From Bradyrhizobium guangxiense (lineage in GTDB: Bacteria > Pseudomonadota > Alphaproteobacteria > Rhizobiales > Xanthobacteraceae): a stretch of 64,000 bases of DNA. The stretch's first letter is position 1. Every line of letters begins with the position of its first letter. The notes below the pieces were generated by a model. It worked only from the letters and a program-made list of their open reading frames with translations. It was not told the origin of the DNA and searched no databases. Position numbers and translations under genes: made by a program. Shown here one piece after another: positions 40,391 to 49,208 of this stretch. The stretch is taken from the NCBI RefSeq assembly GCF_004114915.1, contig NZ_CP022220.1:310001-374000 (forward strand), written 5' to 3'.

Positions 40391-40764
40391 GGTGCCTCGC
40401 TGAACAGCCGACTGATAAGGCGGAACGTCAGAACCGTCGCAAGCAAAGTCACCATGACCGAGACAGCAAGGATCAATATTATAGCGAGCCCGTGCGTCGC
40501 GAGGAGATCGAGCTTTTCCACGACGCCAATGCCGGCTGGGACGAACAGGAGCGACAGATGCTTGAGCAGCCCCTTGCTTGCTGTTTCCACGCCGCTATTT
40601 CGTAGTGGGCCTCGAGCGATGCTTGAAAATCTGTCACGGGCAAGCAGCAGAATCAGCAAGAGCAGGAGCCCGAGCACGGGACCTGGCAGCGGTAGGCCGA
40701 GGCCCCGGGTGATGACTTCGCCGGCGAGTTGGCAGAGCAAGATAAGACTGAGACTTGCAAGCAT
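40387..40764 (-). CDS. lrgA: LrgA/CidA-family membrane protein
   Basis: A 125-residue protein from the ATG at 40764 (MLASLSLILLCQLAGEV). It has four membrane helices and the LrgA motif LPLPGPVLGLLLLL and LLFVPAGIGVV. It is translationally coupled to lrgB. A few more residues are possible with an upstream start at 40785. Upstream (40765-41037) no promoter element was recognised. Confidence 0.9.
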   Translation of the reverse strand: MLASLSLILLCQLAGEVITRGLGLPLPGPVLGLLLLLILLLARDRFSSIARGPLRNSGVETASKGLLKHLSLLFVPAGIGVVEKLDLLATHGLAIILILAVSVMVTLLATVLTFRLISRLFSEAP

Positions 40765-41037
40765 GAAACACCCTGAGCGGCACATTCATATCAGGAGGAG
40801 CTACCGAAAAATTGTCCATGGCCGCGTGGTCGAGAACCGACCGCCCCTTCTTCGATTTGCTCAAGTCCGAGACGGCTTCTGACCACATCAGGTGCTCGCC
40901 CGGATCACGAACTTAGTACTGAGATATCCCTCGATTGCTTCCACCCCGCCTTACGAACCGTAGCTGGAATCCCTGATGTTTCCGAACGGGACTTCTGAAA
41001 GCGCCAAGCTAGGTATTTGATGGACACCATACCGCTT

Positions 41038-41427
41038 TCAAGCGGTCGGCCCCGAAGGCACAAGCCGTCGATTGGCCTCCTCGGCGACCTCGTCGTAGCT
41101 CTTGAATGCAATGATCTGGCGCGAGCGGCCAAACGACTCTTCATTCATGATACACGCCTCGGGCGAGGTCCCCGTCAGGACCGTTGACTCGACGAAGAAC
41201 CCTTCGTTGCCAATGCGCTTGCCATCGGTCTGCAAGAATGCGCCGCGCTGGACTGACAGCGCCGGCAACGAAGCTCTCCATCGCATCGGCCAGCCGCGAA
41301 TTGGCGAGTTGTCCCCCATTCGCGTATCCTTCTCGAACACATTTCCGACCTTGATGCGCCAAGCTTCTATCGTAGTTCGCCAAGTCGGCCCTTCTCGCCA
41401 CATTTCAGACCTTTCTTGATAGGGCAT
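41038..41427 (-). pseudogene. Aldehyde dehydrogenase remnant
   Basis: The final 55 codons (GNEGFFVESTVLTGTSPEACIMNEESFG, FKSYDEVAEEANRRL) match the C-terminal third of NAD-dependent aldehyde dehydrogenases (FF.PTV......M..EE.FGP). The segment before it (ANSRLADAMESFVAGAVS) matches in a different frame, so at least one frameshift is present. The catalytic Cys/Glu part and the end are missing. Confidence 0.75.
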
Positions 41428-41587
41428 TGAATTCGAGCAGCAGGCAATCCGCTATGCCTTCACCATGGCTGCGACCACCAGGAAGGAATGAACGCGTTCT
41501 CTGAGAAGCGTTCGCCGAAGTTTCGGGGTAGCTAGACGAGAAAGAGAGCTGGGGAGTAGTCATCAGAGGCCGTTGGGTCTGCACCGG

Positions 41588-42595
41588 CTATCGCGGCCGG
41601 ACACCGGGCTTGCCAACCACAGGGAACGTAAATTCGATTCCCGCTTCAGAAAACGTCTTCCGCAACGTTTCCATCAGCTCATCAGACATCTGGGGAGTGT
41701 CATTGTACTCCTCCAGCCGCCGAATGACCGCGGAAGACACGCCCGCTCGCTCCGCTAGCTCCTTTACCGACCAGTTTAACATTCCACGCGCTGCACGCAG
41801 TTGCCTCCCCGTGACCTTTGAGGCCCCTCTTCGCTCCCGCGCGAGTATATCATGGTGTGCGTCGCTCCACGTGCCGAGCCATTCTCGAACGCCACCCTCG
41901 CTGTTCTTGAGGGGCACCGCCGCGCCCTGGTGCCAGCGATAGATGCCGTCCGGCCGGCGCAAGCGACATTCGACGTTATAAGGCTGCGCTGTCTCGACCG
42001 AGACCGCCCACTCTCTTAGAGCTGCCTCGCGGTCATCCTCATGGATGAGACCGATCCAGTCCTTGAAACGTGATCCATGATCTTCGGCAGTCTCTAGCGC
42101 ATTGGAAACTGCAGTGAGGCGACCATCGCTACTGCTTGTCCATGGGAAACCCCGACAGATCTCAGCCAATGCCCTGTAGCGCTCCGCTTCTACTTTGAGC
42201 GCGTCCAAGAGATTGCGCTGTTCAGTGATATCGCGCGCGAGCCCAAGAATGCACTCTGGTTTGCCGGCCTCATCGAGCAGCGGTTCGGCCCGGCCGTGGA
42301 TCCAGCGCAAAGTTCCGTTCGGACGGATGACACGAAATTCACCCTCGAGCAACGATCGATTGAGCTCCCGTGCGCCGAAACAGCGCATGCTGCTGCGGTC
42401 ATCGGGATGAATCCTTTTCTCGATTTCCGCGTATGCTGGCGTAGTTCGACGCGGATCCAGCCCAAATAGCTCATAAAGGCCACGGGACCATTGCATCTGG
42501 CCGTTGCCGTCGCTGCGCCACAGTCCGACAGAGAGCTTCTCTTCCAAGAATGGAAGGACATTTGCAAGGCTGAGGCCGCTCTCGAAGTCAGGCAA
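41588..42595 (-). CDS. PAS-PAS protein with C-terminal helix-turn-helix
   Basis: Up to 335 residues: a PAS domain with PAC tail (about 15-130, LWRSDGNGQMQWSRGLYELFGL, ILGLARDITEQRN), a second PAS (about 140-255), then an XRE-type helix-turn-helix at about 262-320 (GRQLRAARGMLNWSVKELAERAGVSSAVIRRLE). No kinase domain. It is probably a one-component regulator that senses a small ligand or redox state and binds DNA. The start is a TTG at 42595; the first internal ATG is only at residue 34, so the true start is uncertain. Confidence 0.75.
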   Translation of the reverse strand: MPDFESGLSLANVLPFLEEKLSVGLWRSDGNGQMQWSRGLYELFGLDPRRTTPAYAEIEKRIHPDDRSSMRCFGARELNRSLLEGEFRVIRPNGTLRWIHGRAEPLLDEAGKPECILGLARDITEQRNLLDALKVEAERYRALAEICRGFPWTSSSDGRLTAVSNALETAEDHGSRFKDWIGLIHEDDREAALREWAVSVETAQPYNVECRLRRPDGIYRWHQGAAVPLKNSEGGVREWLGTWSDAHHDILARERRGASKVTGRQLRAARGMLNWSVKELAERAGVSSAVIRRLEEYNDTPQMSDELMETLRKTFSEAGIEFTFPVVGKPGVRPR

Positions 42596-42727
42596 TGTGA
42601 GCTCCTGGCCGGACCTGGGGCCGAGTTCGGTGCATCTCGCGCGCGATCATCTTTGACGCCTCGCCCTCCTCCCGACCGCAACCAAGACGCCTCGCCCGAC
42701 GGTTCACGGCAAATGACCTTGTCCTTC

Positions 42728-44140
42728 TTAGCAGGCAGCCACGCGGAGATTGTTTGTCGCGCCTCTATGTCCGAATGGCAGGCCAAAAACCACCACCGCC
42801 AGGTCGCCCGACCGCGCATAACCTTCCCGCTGGGCCGCCACGGCGGCGATCTGGGTTATTTCCTCATAGCCAGAGGGATCGCTGGCCACCACACTGTGTA
42901 CGCCCCACAACAGGCACATGCGCCGCGCCACGTTTTCATCCTGCGTCAGAGCAAGGATCGGAACCGGCGGCCGCTTGCGCGAGATGCGGGCCGCGGTCGT
43001 CCCGCTGGCTGTGAAGCCGACGATGGCTTTGGCCTCGATGGTGGCTGCAAGATCTGCACCCGCGGCAGCGACCGCATGCGGAGGCGTATTCTCCTCGTCA
43101 ACTCGTGAGGCCTCAATCAGGGACCGGTAGAGACGATGCTGCTCTGTACTCCTGATGATGCGATCCATCATGGCGACGGCCTCGATGGGATAGGCGCCGC
43201 TTGCCGATTCGGCTGACAGCATCACGGCATCGGCGCCATCATAGATGGCGGTCGCAACATCTGAGGCTTCCGCGCGCGTTGGCGTCGGCGCCGCCACCAT
43301 AGAGTCGAGCATTTGGGTTGCGACGATCACGGGCTTTGCGGCCAGCCGGCAGGCGCGGACGAGTTCTTTTTGCCGGCCAGGCACGTCTTCTGGGGGGATT
43401 TCGACCCCGAGATCACCGCGCCCGACCATGAGAGCGTCTGACAACTGAATGATATCGTCGATGCGATCAAGCGCCATGGGCGTCTCGATTTTGGCGACGA
43501 GGCCCGCTGCTTCACCAATGAGGGCCCGCGCCTCGATCAGGTCTGAAGGCTTCTGAACAAATGACAGCGCAACCCAGTCGACACCGAGCTCCAGGCCGAA
43601 GGCGAGATCGGCGCGATCTTTCTTGGTGAGGGGCGAGATATCGAGCGACGCCCCCGGCAGGTTTACGCCCTTATGATCGCGGATCGGGCCGCCGACAATG
43701 ACGCGCGCGACCATTTCGCGATCGCCCGGTCTTTCGACGCTCAGGCGCACACGGCCGTCGTCGATGAGCAGCTTTTGGCCTGGATGCGCAGCTGCAAATA
43801 TTTCCGGATGCGGCAGAGGGATTGCCTGCTTTCCACCTCTTGCTCCGTCGAGGACAAAGCGGACGCTCTCTCCAGCATGCAGGCATAGCTTGCCCTCTTC
43901 AAGCAAGCCGATCCGGATTTTCGGGCCTTGCAGATCCTGTAGCACTCCGATGGGACGGCCGAACTCTTGCTCGAGCGCGCGGATCGCCGAAAACGCGCGC
44001 GCGTGGTCGTCTTGGCTGCCATGGCTGAAGTTCAGGCGAAAGGTATCTGTGCCTGCAAGATAGAGATCACGGATTTTGTTAGCCTCGGTTGTGGCCGGAC
44101 CGAGGGTTGCGACGATCTTGGCGTGGCGCGAACGACGCAT
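42728..44140 (-). CDS. pyk: Pyruvate kinase
   Basis: A 470-residue enzyme converting phosphoenolpyruvate and ADP to pyruvate and ATP. It starts MRRSRHAKIVATLGPAT at the ATG at 44140, with substrate loops FRLNFSHGSQDDH, GPKIRIG, the DWVALSFVQKPSDL segment, LMVGRGDLGVEIP and the VIVATQMLDSM motif with AEASDVATAIYDGADAVMLSAESASG. Length is normal. A second, island-borne copy of a central enzyme is likely. It sits downstream of the flavoprotein and PEP-hydrolase genes, all in the same direction. Confidence 0.96.
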   Translation of the reverse strand: MRRSRHAKIVATLGPATTEANKIRDLYLAGTDTFRLNFSHGSQDDHARAFSAIRALEQEFGRPIGVLQDLQGPKIRIGLLEEGKLCLHAGESVRFVLDGARGGKQAIPLPHPEIFAAAHPGQKLLIDDGRVRLSVERPGDREMVARVIVGGPIRDHKGVNLPGASLDISPLTKKDRADLAFGLELGVDWVALSFVQKPSDLIEARALIGEAAGLVAKIETPMALDRIDDIIQLSDALMVGRGDLGVEIPPEDVPGRQKELVRACRLAAKPVIVATQMLDSMVAAPTPTRAEASDVATAIYDGADAVMLSAESASGAYPIEAVAMMDRIIRSTEQHRLYRSLIEASRVDEENTPPHAVAAAGADLAATIEAKAIVGFTASGTTAARISRKRPPVPILALTQDENVARRMCLLWGVHSVVASDPSGYEEITQIAAVAAQREGYARSGDLAVVVFGLPFGHRGATNNLRVAAC

Positions 44141-44245
44141 CAAAATTGAATCCTGTGCAATGGGCTACGTTAGGGATCGGCGCTCATAGCTGTTGCCAAT
44201 ACCGGGTTTATCACGCGCCTCGCCCGCGCCATTCCCAAGTCGACA

Positions 44246-46024
44246 TCACGCTCCCGAAGCGGCAGCAGCTTTCTCTTGCTGCGTCGAGGAAACGATACTG
44301 TTGACGGCCCGGTACGCGAACACAATGGCTGGCCCAATGGTGATGCCTGCTCCGGGATAGATCCCACGCATCGGGGAGGTCATGTCATTGCCGCAAGCAT
44401 AGAGTCCTGGAATTGGCCTTTCCTGACCGTCCAATACCTGCCCGCAAGTGTCGGTTGCCAATCCGGTTGCAGTGCCGAGCGTTGCCGGAACGATTGGGAG
44501 TGCGACGAACGGGCCGGTTTTGATTGGCCCAAGGTTTGGGTTCTTCTTGCCCACGGCCGAATCGCCGAGCGTGCGATTGAAAGCCGATTCACCGCGATTG
44601 AACAGCGGATCGCGCCCCTCAGACGCATGCGCGTTGTGTTCTTCGACAGTCTTTTGAAGCGCGGCGGACTCCAATCCCAGCTGCTTCGCAAGCTCTGGAA
44701 TCGTCCGGGCGACCTTGATGTAGCCAAGGCGCGCATATTTCCCGATGCTCAAGGTCCATGGCCATGGCAGCAAATGCCCCATCCCTCTCAGCCGTACGAA
44801 GTCGTGGTCGCAGATGAAATAGAACCGCTTGTCTGCCGGATACCCACCGTTGAACATCGCCAAGCAGATGTCGTGATAGGAATTGGATTCGTTGACAAAA
44901 CGCTTTCCATCTGGCCCCACGGCAATGACGCCGGGACGGCCGCGGTCGAGCCAGCCGTAGGGAACGACTTGCGAGGAACTGCCGCTCTTCAGAATCGATA
45001 CGGGCGTCCAGAAGCCGGCAGAGGCAACATTGTTGTCGATTGCCGCTCCGAGCCTTGTCGCAAGAGAGATGCCGTCGCCTGTCGCATCGGGATGGGCGAG
45101 CGTGTCGTCGTGCTGGTGGGGGCCACTGAGCTCGGCTCTCAATTGCGCGTTACGCGCAAACCCGCCCGTTGCGAGGATCACCCCATGGGAAGCGCGCACG
45201 CGAATCTCGGAATCGGCCGACTTAACGACCGCGCCGGTGACGCGGCCTTCTTCCTTGATCAACTCTACGAGCGGGGATTCCGGCCATATCTCGACGCCGT
45301 ACTTGCGCAGGCTCACAAGCAAGCGCGCGATCAGGGCGTTGCCTCCGCTGAGCTCGGTGCCGCGCCTGTGGCCAAGCCGGTCACGCGCGTAGCGGCTGAC
45401 GCGGCGCAAGACGTGCCTGAGCGAGGCAAAGGATTGAAACGGATTGAGGAAGCTTCTCACCTCGCTCGATGAGATCATCATTCCGCCGAGCACAACGCGG
45501 ATGGGATTGCCTATCAGATCGAAGTCGCTGCCAAGAAGCCGTCCGTCATAAGGCGCGGGGCTCAGTGCCCGGCCCTTATCGACTCCGCCGACCTGGCTTG
45601 AATGGTAGTCGGGGGCCGAGGCCAGCGTGAACTTGACTTCAGTCCCGTTCTCAAGGGCGGCGAGCGCAGCCGGGCCGTCCTCGAGATAGGCATCAACAAA
45701 GCCTGACCGGTAATATGTGCCAAGTTCATGTTGCAGGTAGGTCTTCGACTTCGCAAGCGAGTCGTCGATCTTCGCCGAGCGCGCTTGGTTCGAGCAAGGA
45801 ACCCAGATCATTCCATTGGAGAGAGCTGTCGTGCCGCCAAGCCGCGCCGACTTTTCGCAGACAGTGACGCGCAGTCCTGCCTTTGCTGCATAGAGCGCAG
45901 CCGAAAGCCCGGCCGCACCACTACCGACCACGAGAACGTCGGTTGCCCAATTGTGCTCCGGCCTCCCCTCTCGGGCGAGTGCGACGGTCTTTCCCTTGCC
46001 TGATTGGCCCATCGGGTTATTCAT
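44246..46024 (-). CDS. FAD-dependent oxidoreductase of the fumarate reductase/3-ketosteroid dehydrogenase family
   Basis: A 592-residue flavoprotein. The FAD-binding GSGAAGLSAALYAAKAGL is at about 33-50, followed by KSARLGGTTALSNGMIWVP, a second nucleotide-binding region (ASHGVILATGGFARNAQLR) and the C-terminal GLYACGNDMTSPMRGIYPGAGITIGPA. This order is that of flavoprotein dehydrogenases such as KstD and urocanate/fumarate reductases. The substrate cannot be decided. It lies 36 bases behind the PEP-hydrolase-family gene and is probably in that operon. Confidence 0.85.
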   Translation of the reverse strand: MNNPMGQSGKGKTVALAREGRPEHNWATDVLVVGSGAAGLSAALYAAKAGLRVTVCEKSARLGGTTALSNGMIWVPCSNQARSAKIDDSLAKSKTYLQHELGTYYRSGFVDAYLEDGPAALAALENGTEVKFTLASAPDYHSSQVGGVDKGRALSPAPYDGRLLGSDFDLIGNPIRVVLGGMMISSSEVRSFLNPFQSFASLRHVLRRVSRYARDRLGHRRGTELSGGNALIARLLVSLRKYGVEIWPESPLVELIKEEGRVTGAVVKSADSEIRVRASHGVILATGGFARNAQLRAELSGPHQHDDTLAHPDATGDGISLATRLGAAIDNNVASAGFWTPVSILKSGSSSQVVPYGWLDRGRPGVIAVGPDGKRFVNESNSYHDICLAMFNGGYPADKRFYFICDHDFVRLRGMGHLLPWPWTLSIGKYARLGYIKVARTIPELAKQLGLESAALQKTVEEHNAHASEGRDPLFNRGESAFNRTLGDSAVGKKNPNLGPIKTGPFVALPIVPATLGTATGLATDTCGQVLDGQERPIPGLYACGNDMTSPMRGIYPGAGITIGPAIVFAYRAVNSIVSSTQQEKAAAASGA

Positions 46025-46060
46025 TCGAGCCTCGCTGCGAGTGTTCTCTTGGAGCTGACG

Positions 46061-46891
46061 TCAGTGATGCCGCGGAAGCGGGACGGCTTTGAACTCCTCA
46101 GCCGCCGCCTTCACTGCCCGTTCGATCGGGATTCTTTCGATGGACGAGGCGCCAACGAAACCCACGCATTGCGTTGATCGGTACACCACGATCGTATCCT
46201 CCGGCTCCGCGATTGCACCGCCATGGCAAAGCAGGATCACATCGGAGCGCACGCTCCTTGCGGCGTCGCTGATGTCGTTGATGCGCCTGATCGCCTCTTG
46301 GATGGGCTGTCCTTCCTCATGGCCGACGAGCCCGCCTCGGGTGGCTCCTACGTGAGGGACGATGCAGTCCGCACCTGCGCCCGCCATCGCTTTGGCGTCG
46401 TCAGGGCTCGCGACATAGGCAAGCGAGAAGATGTCCTTCTTGCGCGCAGCCGCGATCATCTCGACTTCGCGTTCGAAGCCTAGTCCGACGCGCCCGCGGC
46501 GATAGCGCCATTTGTCGCCCATCGTGGAGATGGTCGGATAGTTGATTACGCCGGAGAAACCGGCCGACCAGAATTTGTCGAGCAGGGCATCAAGATCGAG
46601 CCGGAGGGGATCCCATGCCTCAATGCCGCCGATCACGGGCACCGAAGAAACGACGTTGCGGACTTCCGAGGCAAGTTCGAGCGTGCGCGCATTGGAATCG
46701 CCGATCCGGCTGGTCGGAAGTCCCATTAGGCGCGACAGCCCGGTGCTGTAGACGACCAGCATGTCCGCGCCCCCGAGCACTGCACATTTCGCAACCAGAC
46801 CACAGCTGCTGCCCGCGGCAAGAATGGCTTTTCGCTCCGCCACCTGGTTTGCGATCTTGGCCAGGATTTCGGTTCGCTCAAACATTCGCAT
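46061..46891 (-). CDS. PEP-hydrolase-family TIM-barrel protein (Tm-1 C-terminal domain type)
   Basis: A 276-residue protein from the ATG at 46891 (AGAAGG 9 bases upstream; ATGs at 46897 and 46885 are alternatives). It is a TIM-barrel-like protein with AAGSSCGLVAKCAVLGGADMLVVYSTG, GFSGVINYPTISTMGD, SLAYVASPDDAKAMAGAGADCIV and FVGASSIERIP. It overlaps the Tm-1-like gene, and in the tomato protein Tm-1 both parts are one polypeptide. The catalytic activity is not firmly known. Confidence 0.85.
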   Translation of the reverse strand: MRMFERTEILAKIANQVAERKAILAAGSSCGLVAKCAVLGGADMLVVYSTGLSRLMGLPTSRIGDSNARTLELASEVRNVVSSVPVIGGIEAWDPLRLDLDALLDKFWSAGFSGVINYPTISTMGDKWRYRRGRVGLGFEREVEMIAAARKKDIFSLAYVASPDDAKAMAGAGADCIVPHVGATRGGLVGHEEGQPIQEAIRRINDISDAARSVRSDVILLCHGGAIAEPEDTIVVYRSTQCVGFVGASSIERIPIERAVKAAAEEFKAVPLPRHH

Positions 46892-48131
46892 CGCCATCAG
46901 CCTTCTTGCCCAATTGCTTGAGGATCCATCTCGCAGCCGCCTCCGCAAATTCGGGATCGTTGATGTGACAGTTCAATTCGCGGACCGTAACCTTGGGCGG
47001 CAGATTGTCCTTAAGCGCATCGAGCCACGCGCGGTCCGCATCAGGATCTCGAAAGATGCCGCCGTCGCGGTCATAGTCGGAGACGCCTTTTGCCGGCCAA
47101 AGGACCATGACAGGCCCTTCTGCCAACGACAGCCGCTGGGCCGTAAGCCGGCCGATGCTCGTATTCTCGGCGAGGGTTGTGCGCATCAGCGTCGTGTACG
47201 GTGTATGGGAGTAGAATAGCCGGCCGCGAAATTGATCAGGAACGCTGGATGGCGCACCAAAATTGACCATGTCCACCGCGCCAGGCGCGATAACATGCGG
47301 TATTGATTGCTCTGCCGCTCCCTTGAGCCGATCCGGCCCGGCGCTCGCGGTGCCACCCACGATTTCGTCGGCGAGTTCGGTTGTGGTCAGATCAATCACA
47401 GCATCGAATTCGCCGGCCGCGATCAGCTGCTCCATCTTGCGGCCGCCCGCCCCGTTTGCAGGAAAGACGATCGCGTCGACCCCGGCCTTGCCGAGGCGCC
47501 CAACGCACTGAGTTGCCGCCGGCGTCGTCACTCCGAAGGCCGTGATCGCAACGATCTTCGTCTTTCGCGCAGCTTTGGCGGGCGCATAGCGCATGGCGGC
47601 GATGGCCTGTCCTGCATTCTGCAAGACCCGCTCGGTAAACGCATTGATCCCGAAGAGATCGACCAATGTCGGATAGAGCATGATGTCGTTGTGGACCGCC
47701 AATTCGGCGAGAAGTGCTGGCCTTGCGCTGCTCACGAGCAGCTTGGGAAAGCCATAAGGCAAATCAGATACGACTTCGCCGAACACCGCACTCCCCTTCC
47801 CACCGGCGACCCCGACGATCGCGCCGATGGCCCCTGATGCCAGCAGATCGCGAACTTTCCCGCGTGTTGTTGCGGCGATTTCTTTCAAGAGCTCGGCGGG
47901 CGAGGCGACGCGAACGCTATGACCGCCTGCTTGATTCGTCCGGGGCGCAATCTTCGAGGTGCCGACGTCAATCAGGACGGTCTTGCGGCCACACTTACAG
48001 ATGATATCGGCCAAGTAGGAGACTTCGCGGCCCTTGGTATCGAGCGTAGCCACAATCGCGACTGCGTTCGAAAGCTCGGACAGGCTACCATCCCGGACCG
48101 CCCCCTGGCCGTCCGTGCAATGGTGAGACAC
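46878..48131 (-). CDS. Tm-1-like ATP-binding protein (UPF0261)
   Basis: A 417-residue protein starting at a GTG at 48131 with AGGAGAAAAATC before it. Features: IVATLDTKGREVSYLADII near the start, GAIGAIVGVAGGKGSAVFGEVVSDLPYGFPKLLVSS, FGVTTPAATQCV, VFPANGAGGRKMEQLI and HVIAPGAVDMVNFGA. This is the UPF0261/Tm-1 N-terminal domain. Its function in bacteria is unclear. A direct repeat shared with the amidase operon is found at 48211-48228, 80 bases upstream. Confidence 0.88.
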   Translation of the reverse strand: MSHHCTDGQGAVRDGSLSELSNAVAIVATLDTKGREVSYLADIICKCGRKTVLIDVGTSKIAPRTNQAGGHSVRVASPAELLKEIAATTRGKVRDLLASGAIGAIVGVAGGKGSAVFGEVVSDLPYGFPKLLVSSARPALLAELAVHNDIMLYPTLVDLFGINAFTERVLQNAGQAIAAMRYAPAKAARKTKIVAITAFGVTTPAATQCVGRLGKAGVDAIVFPANGAGGRKMEQLIAAGEFDAVIDLTTTELADEIVGGTASAGPDRLKGAAEQSIPHVIAPGAVDMVNFGAPSSVPDQFRGRLFYSHTPYTTLMRTTLAENTSIGRLTAQRLSLAEGPVMVLWPAKGVSDYDRDGGIFRDPDADRAWLDALKDNLPPKVTVRELNCHINDPEFAEAAARWILKQLGKKADGDANV

Positions 48132-48210
48132 GATTTTTCTCCTAGATCATTCTGACCAACGCGAGGTCTAGACCGAGCGGGATCGGCGTATAAGACCGCA
48201 AAGCGTCTAA

Positions 48211-48228
48211 GTGGGTAAGATTGGGTAG
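48211..48228 (-). promoter_or_regulatory. Direct-repeat operator candidate, Tm-1 operon copy
   Basis: GTGGGTAAGATTGGGTAG on the plus strand is two copies of (T/G)GGGTA spaced 10 bases, one helical turn. The same arrangement (TTGGGTAATATTGGGTAA) lies at 61162, about 97 bases before the amidase start; here it is 80 bases before the Tm-1-like gene. Confidence 0.6.
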
Positions 48229-48349
48229 CCTCCTCCCGAAGTTCGAGCTACGTGCGCGCGGGCTTTTCAAGTGTACGCATACGACGAAGGCCGCCTGATT
48301 GACGCATGCGCGCGAGCACGGCGAGTTCTACGATGGCGTTGCGTGAAGG

Positions 48350-49208
48350 TCAGGCGGCTTGCTGATCGGCGGACTTGCCGGCTTGGTGAAGGAGCTTCCA
48401 TTCCCAGGGCAGCAGTTCGCGCAGACGCGAGGTGGGAAGATCGGCGATCCGGGCGAGGACGTCGGCGAGCCAAGCCTTGGGATCGACGTCGTTGAGGCGA
48501 CAGGTCGTGATCATCGTCAGCATGATAGCGGCACGGTCGGCGCCACGTTGGCTGCCAGCGAAGGTCCAGTTGCGCCTTCCCAAGGCAATGCCTCTCAATG
48601 CACGCTCAGCGCAATTGTTGATCAAGCAGATCCTGCCATCGTCGAGGAAGCGGACGAAGCGTCCCAGCGCTTGAGCATGTAGTTCATGGGCTTCAGGACC
48701 TCGGCGGAGCGGGAGAGGCTTTCTCGCTCGCGGAGCAGCCAGGCGTGCATGTCGTCGAGCAGCGGCTTGCTCCGCTCCTGGCGCACAGCACGCCGCTCGT
48801 CGGCACCACGGCCGTTGATGGCGCGCTCGATCTCGAACAGGGCGTCAAGACGCCTGACCGCCTCCAGCGCGATCGGGGAGACCGGTTTGCCCTTGCCTTC
48901 CCGGGCGGCTTTCTCGATGTCAGCCAGCTCGAAGAATCCCCGCCGCGCATGGGCCAGGCAAAATGCCGGAGTGATCGGCATTGCTTTCCTTTTTGGATCG
49001 AACAACGGCTCGAAGCCGCCATAGCAATCCGCCTGCAGAATGCCGGCGAAGGCGGCCAGATGCCTCTGAGGATGTTCGCCCCGTCGGTTGCCCGAGGCAT
49101 AATAGACCGCCGCCGGCGGCGCAGGCCCGGCGAACGGCCGGTCATCCCGCACATACGTCCAGATCCGGCCGGTCGTGCATTTGCCCTTCGCCAGGATCCG
49201 GATGGTGG
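48350..49208 (-). pseudogene. tnpC: IS66 transposase TnpC, 3' exon with a frameshift
   Basis: This is the second exon of tnpC after intron 1. It begins in CC-ATC-CGG so that, joined to the first exon, the protein reads HGDDTTIRILAKGKC, as in intact TnpC proteins. The C-terminal half follows (GRIWTYVRDDRPFAGPAPPAA, CYGGFEPLF, CLAHARRGFFELAD). Near 48658 one base is missing: LKRWDA...continues in the next frame as the conserved NNCAERALRGIALGRRNWTFAGS to 48350. So TnpC is broken even after splicing, unless this base is a sequencing error. Confidence 0.85.

Noticed and set aside
44276..45472. 398-codon frame antisense to the flavoprotein gene
   Set aside because: A shadow of the GC-rich coding strand; the minus-strand protein has clear FAD-binding motifs.
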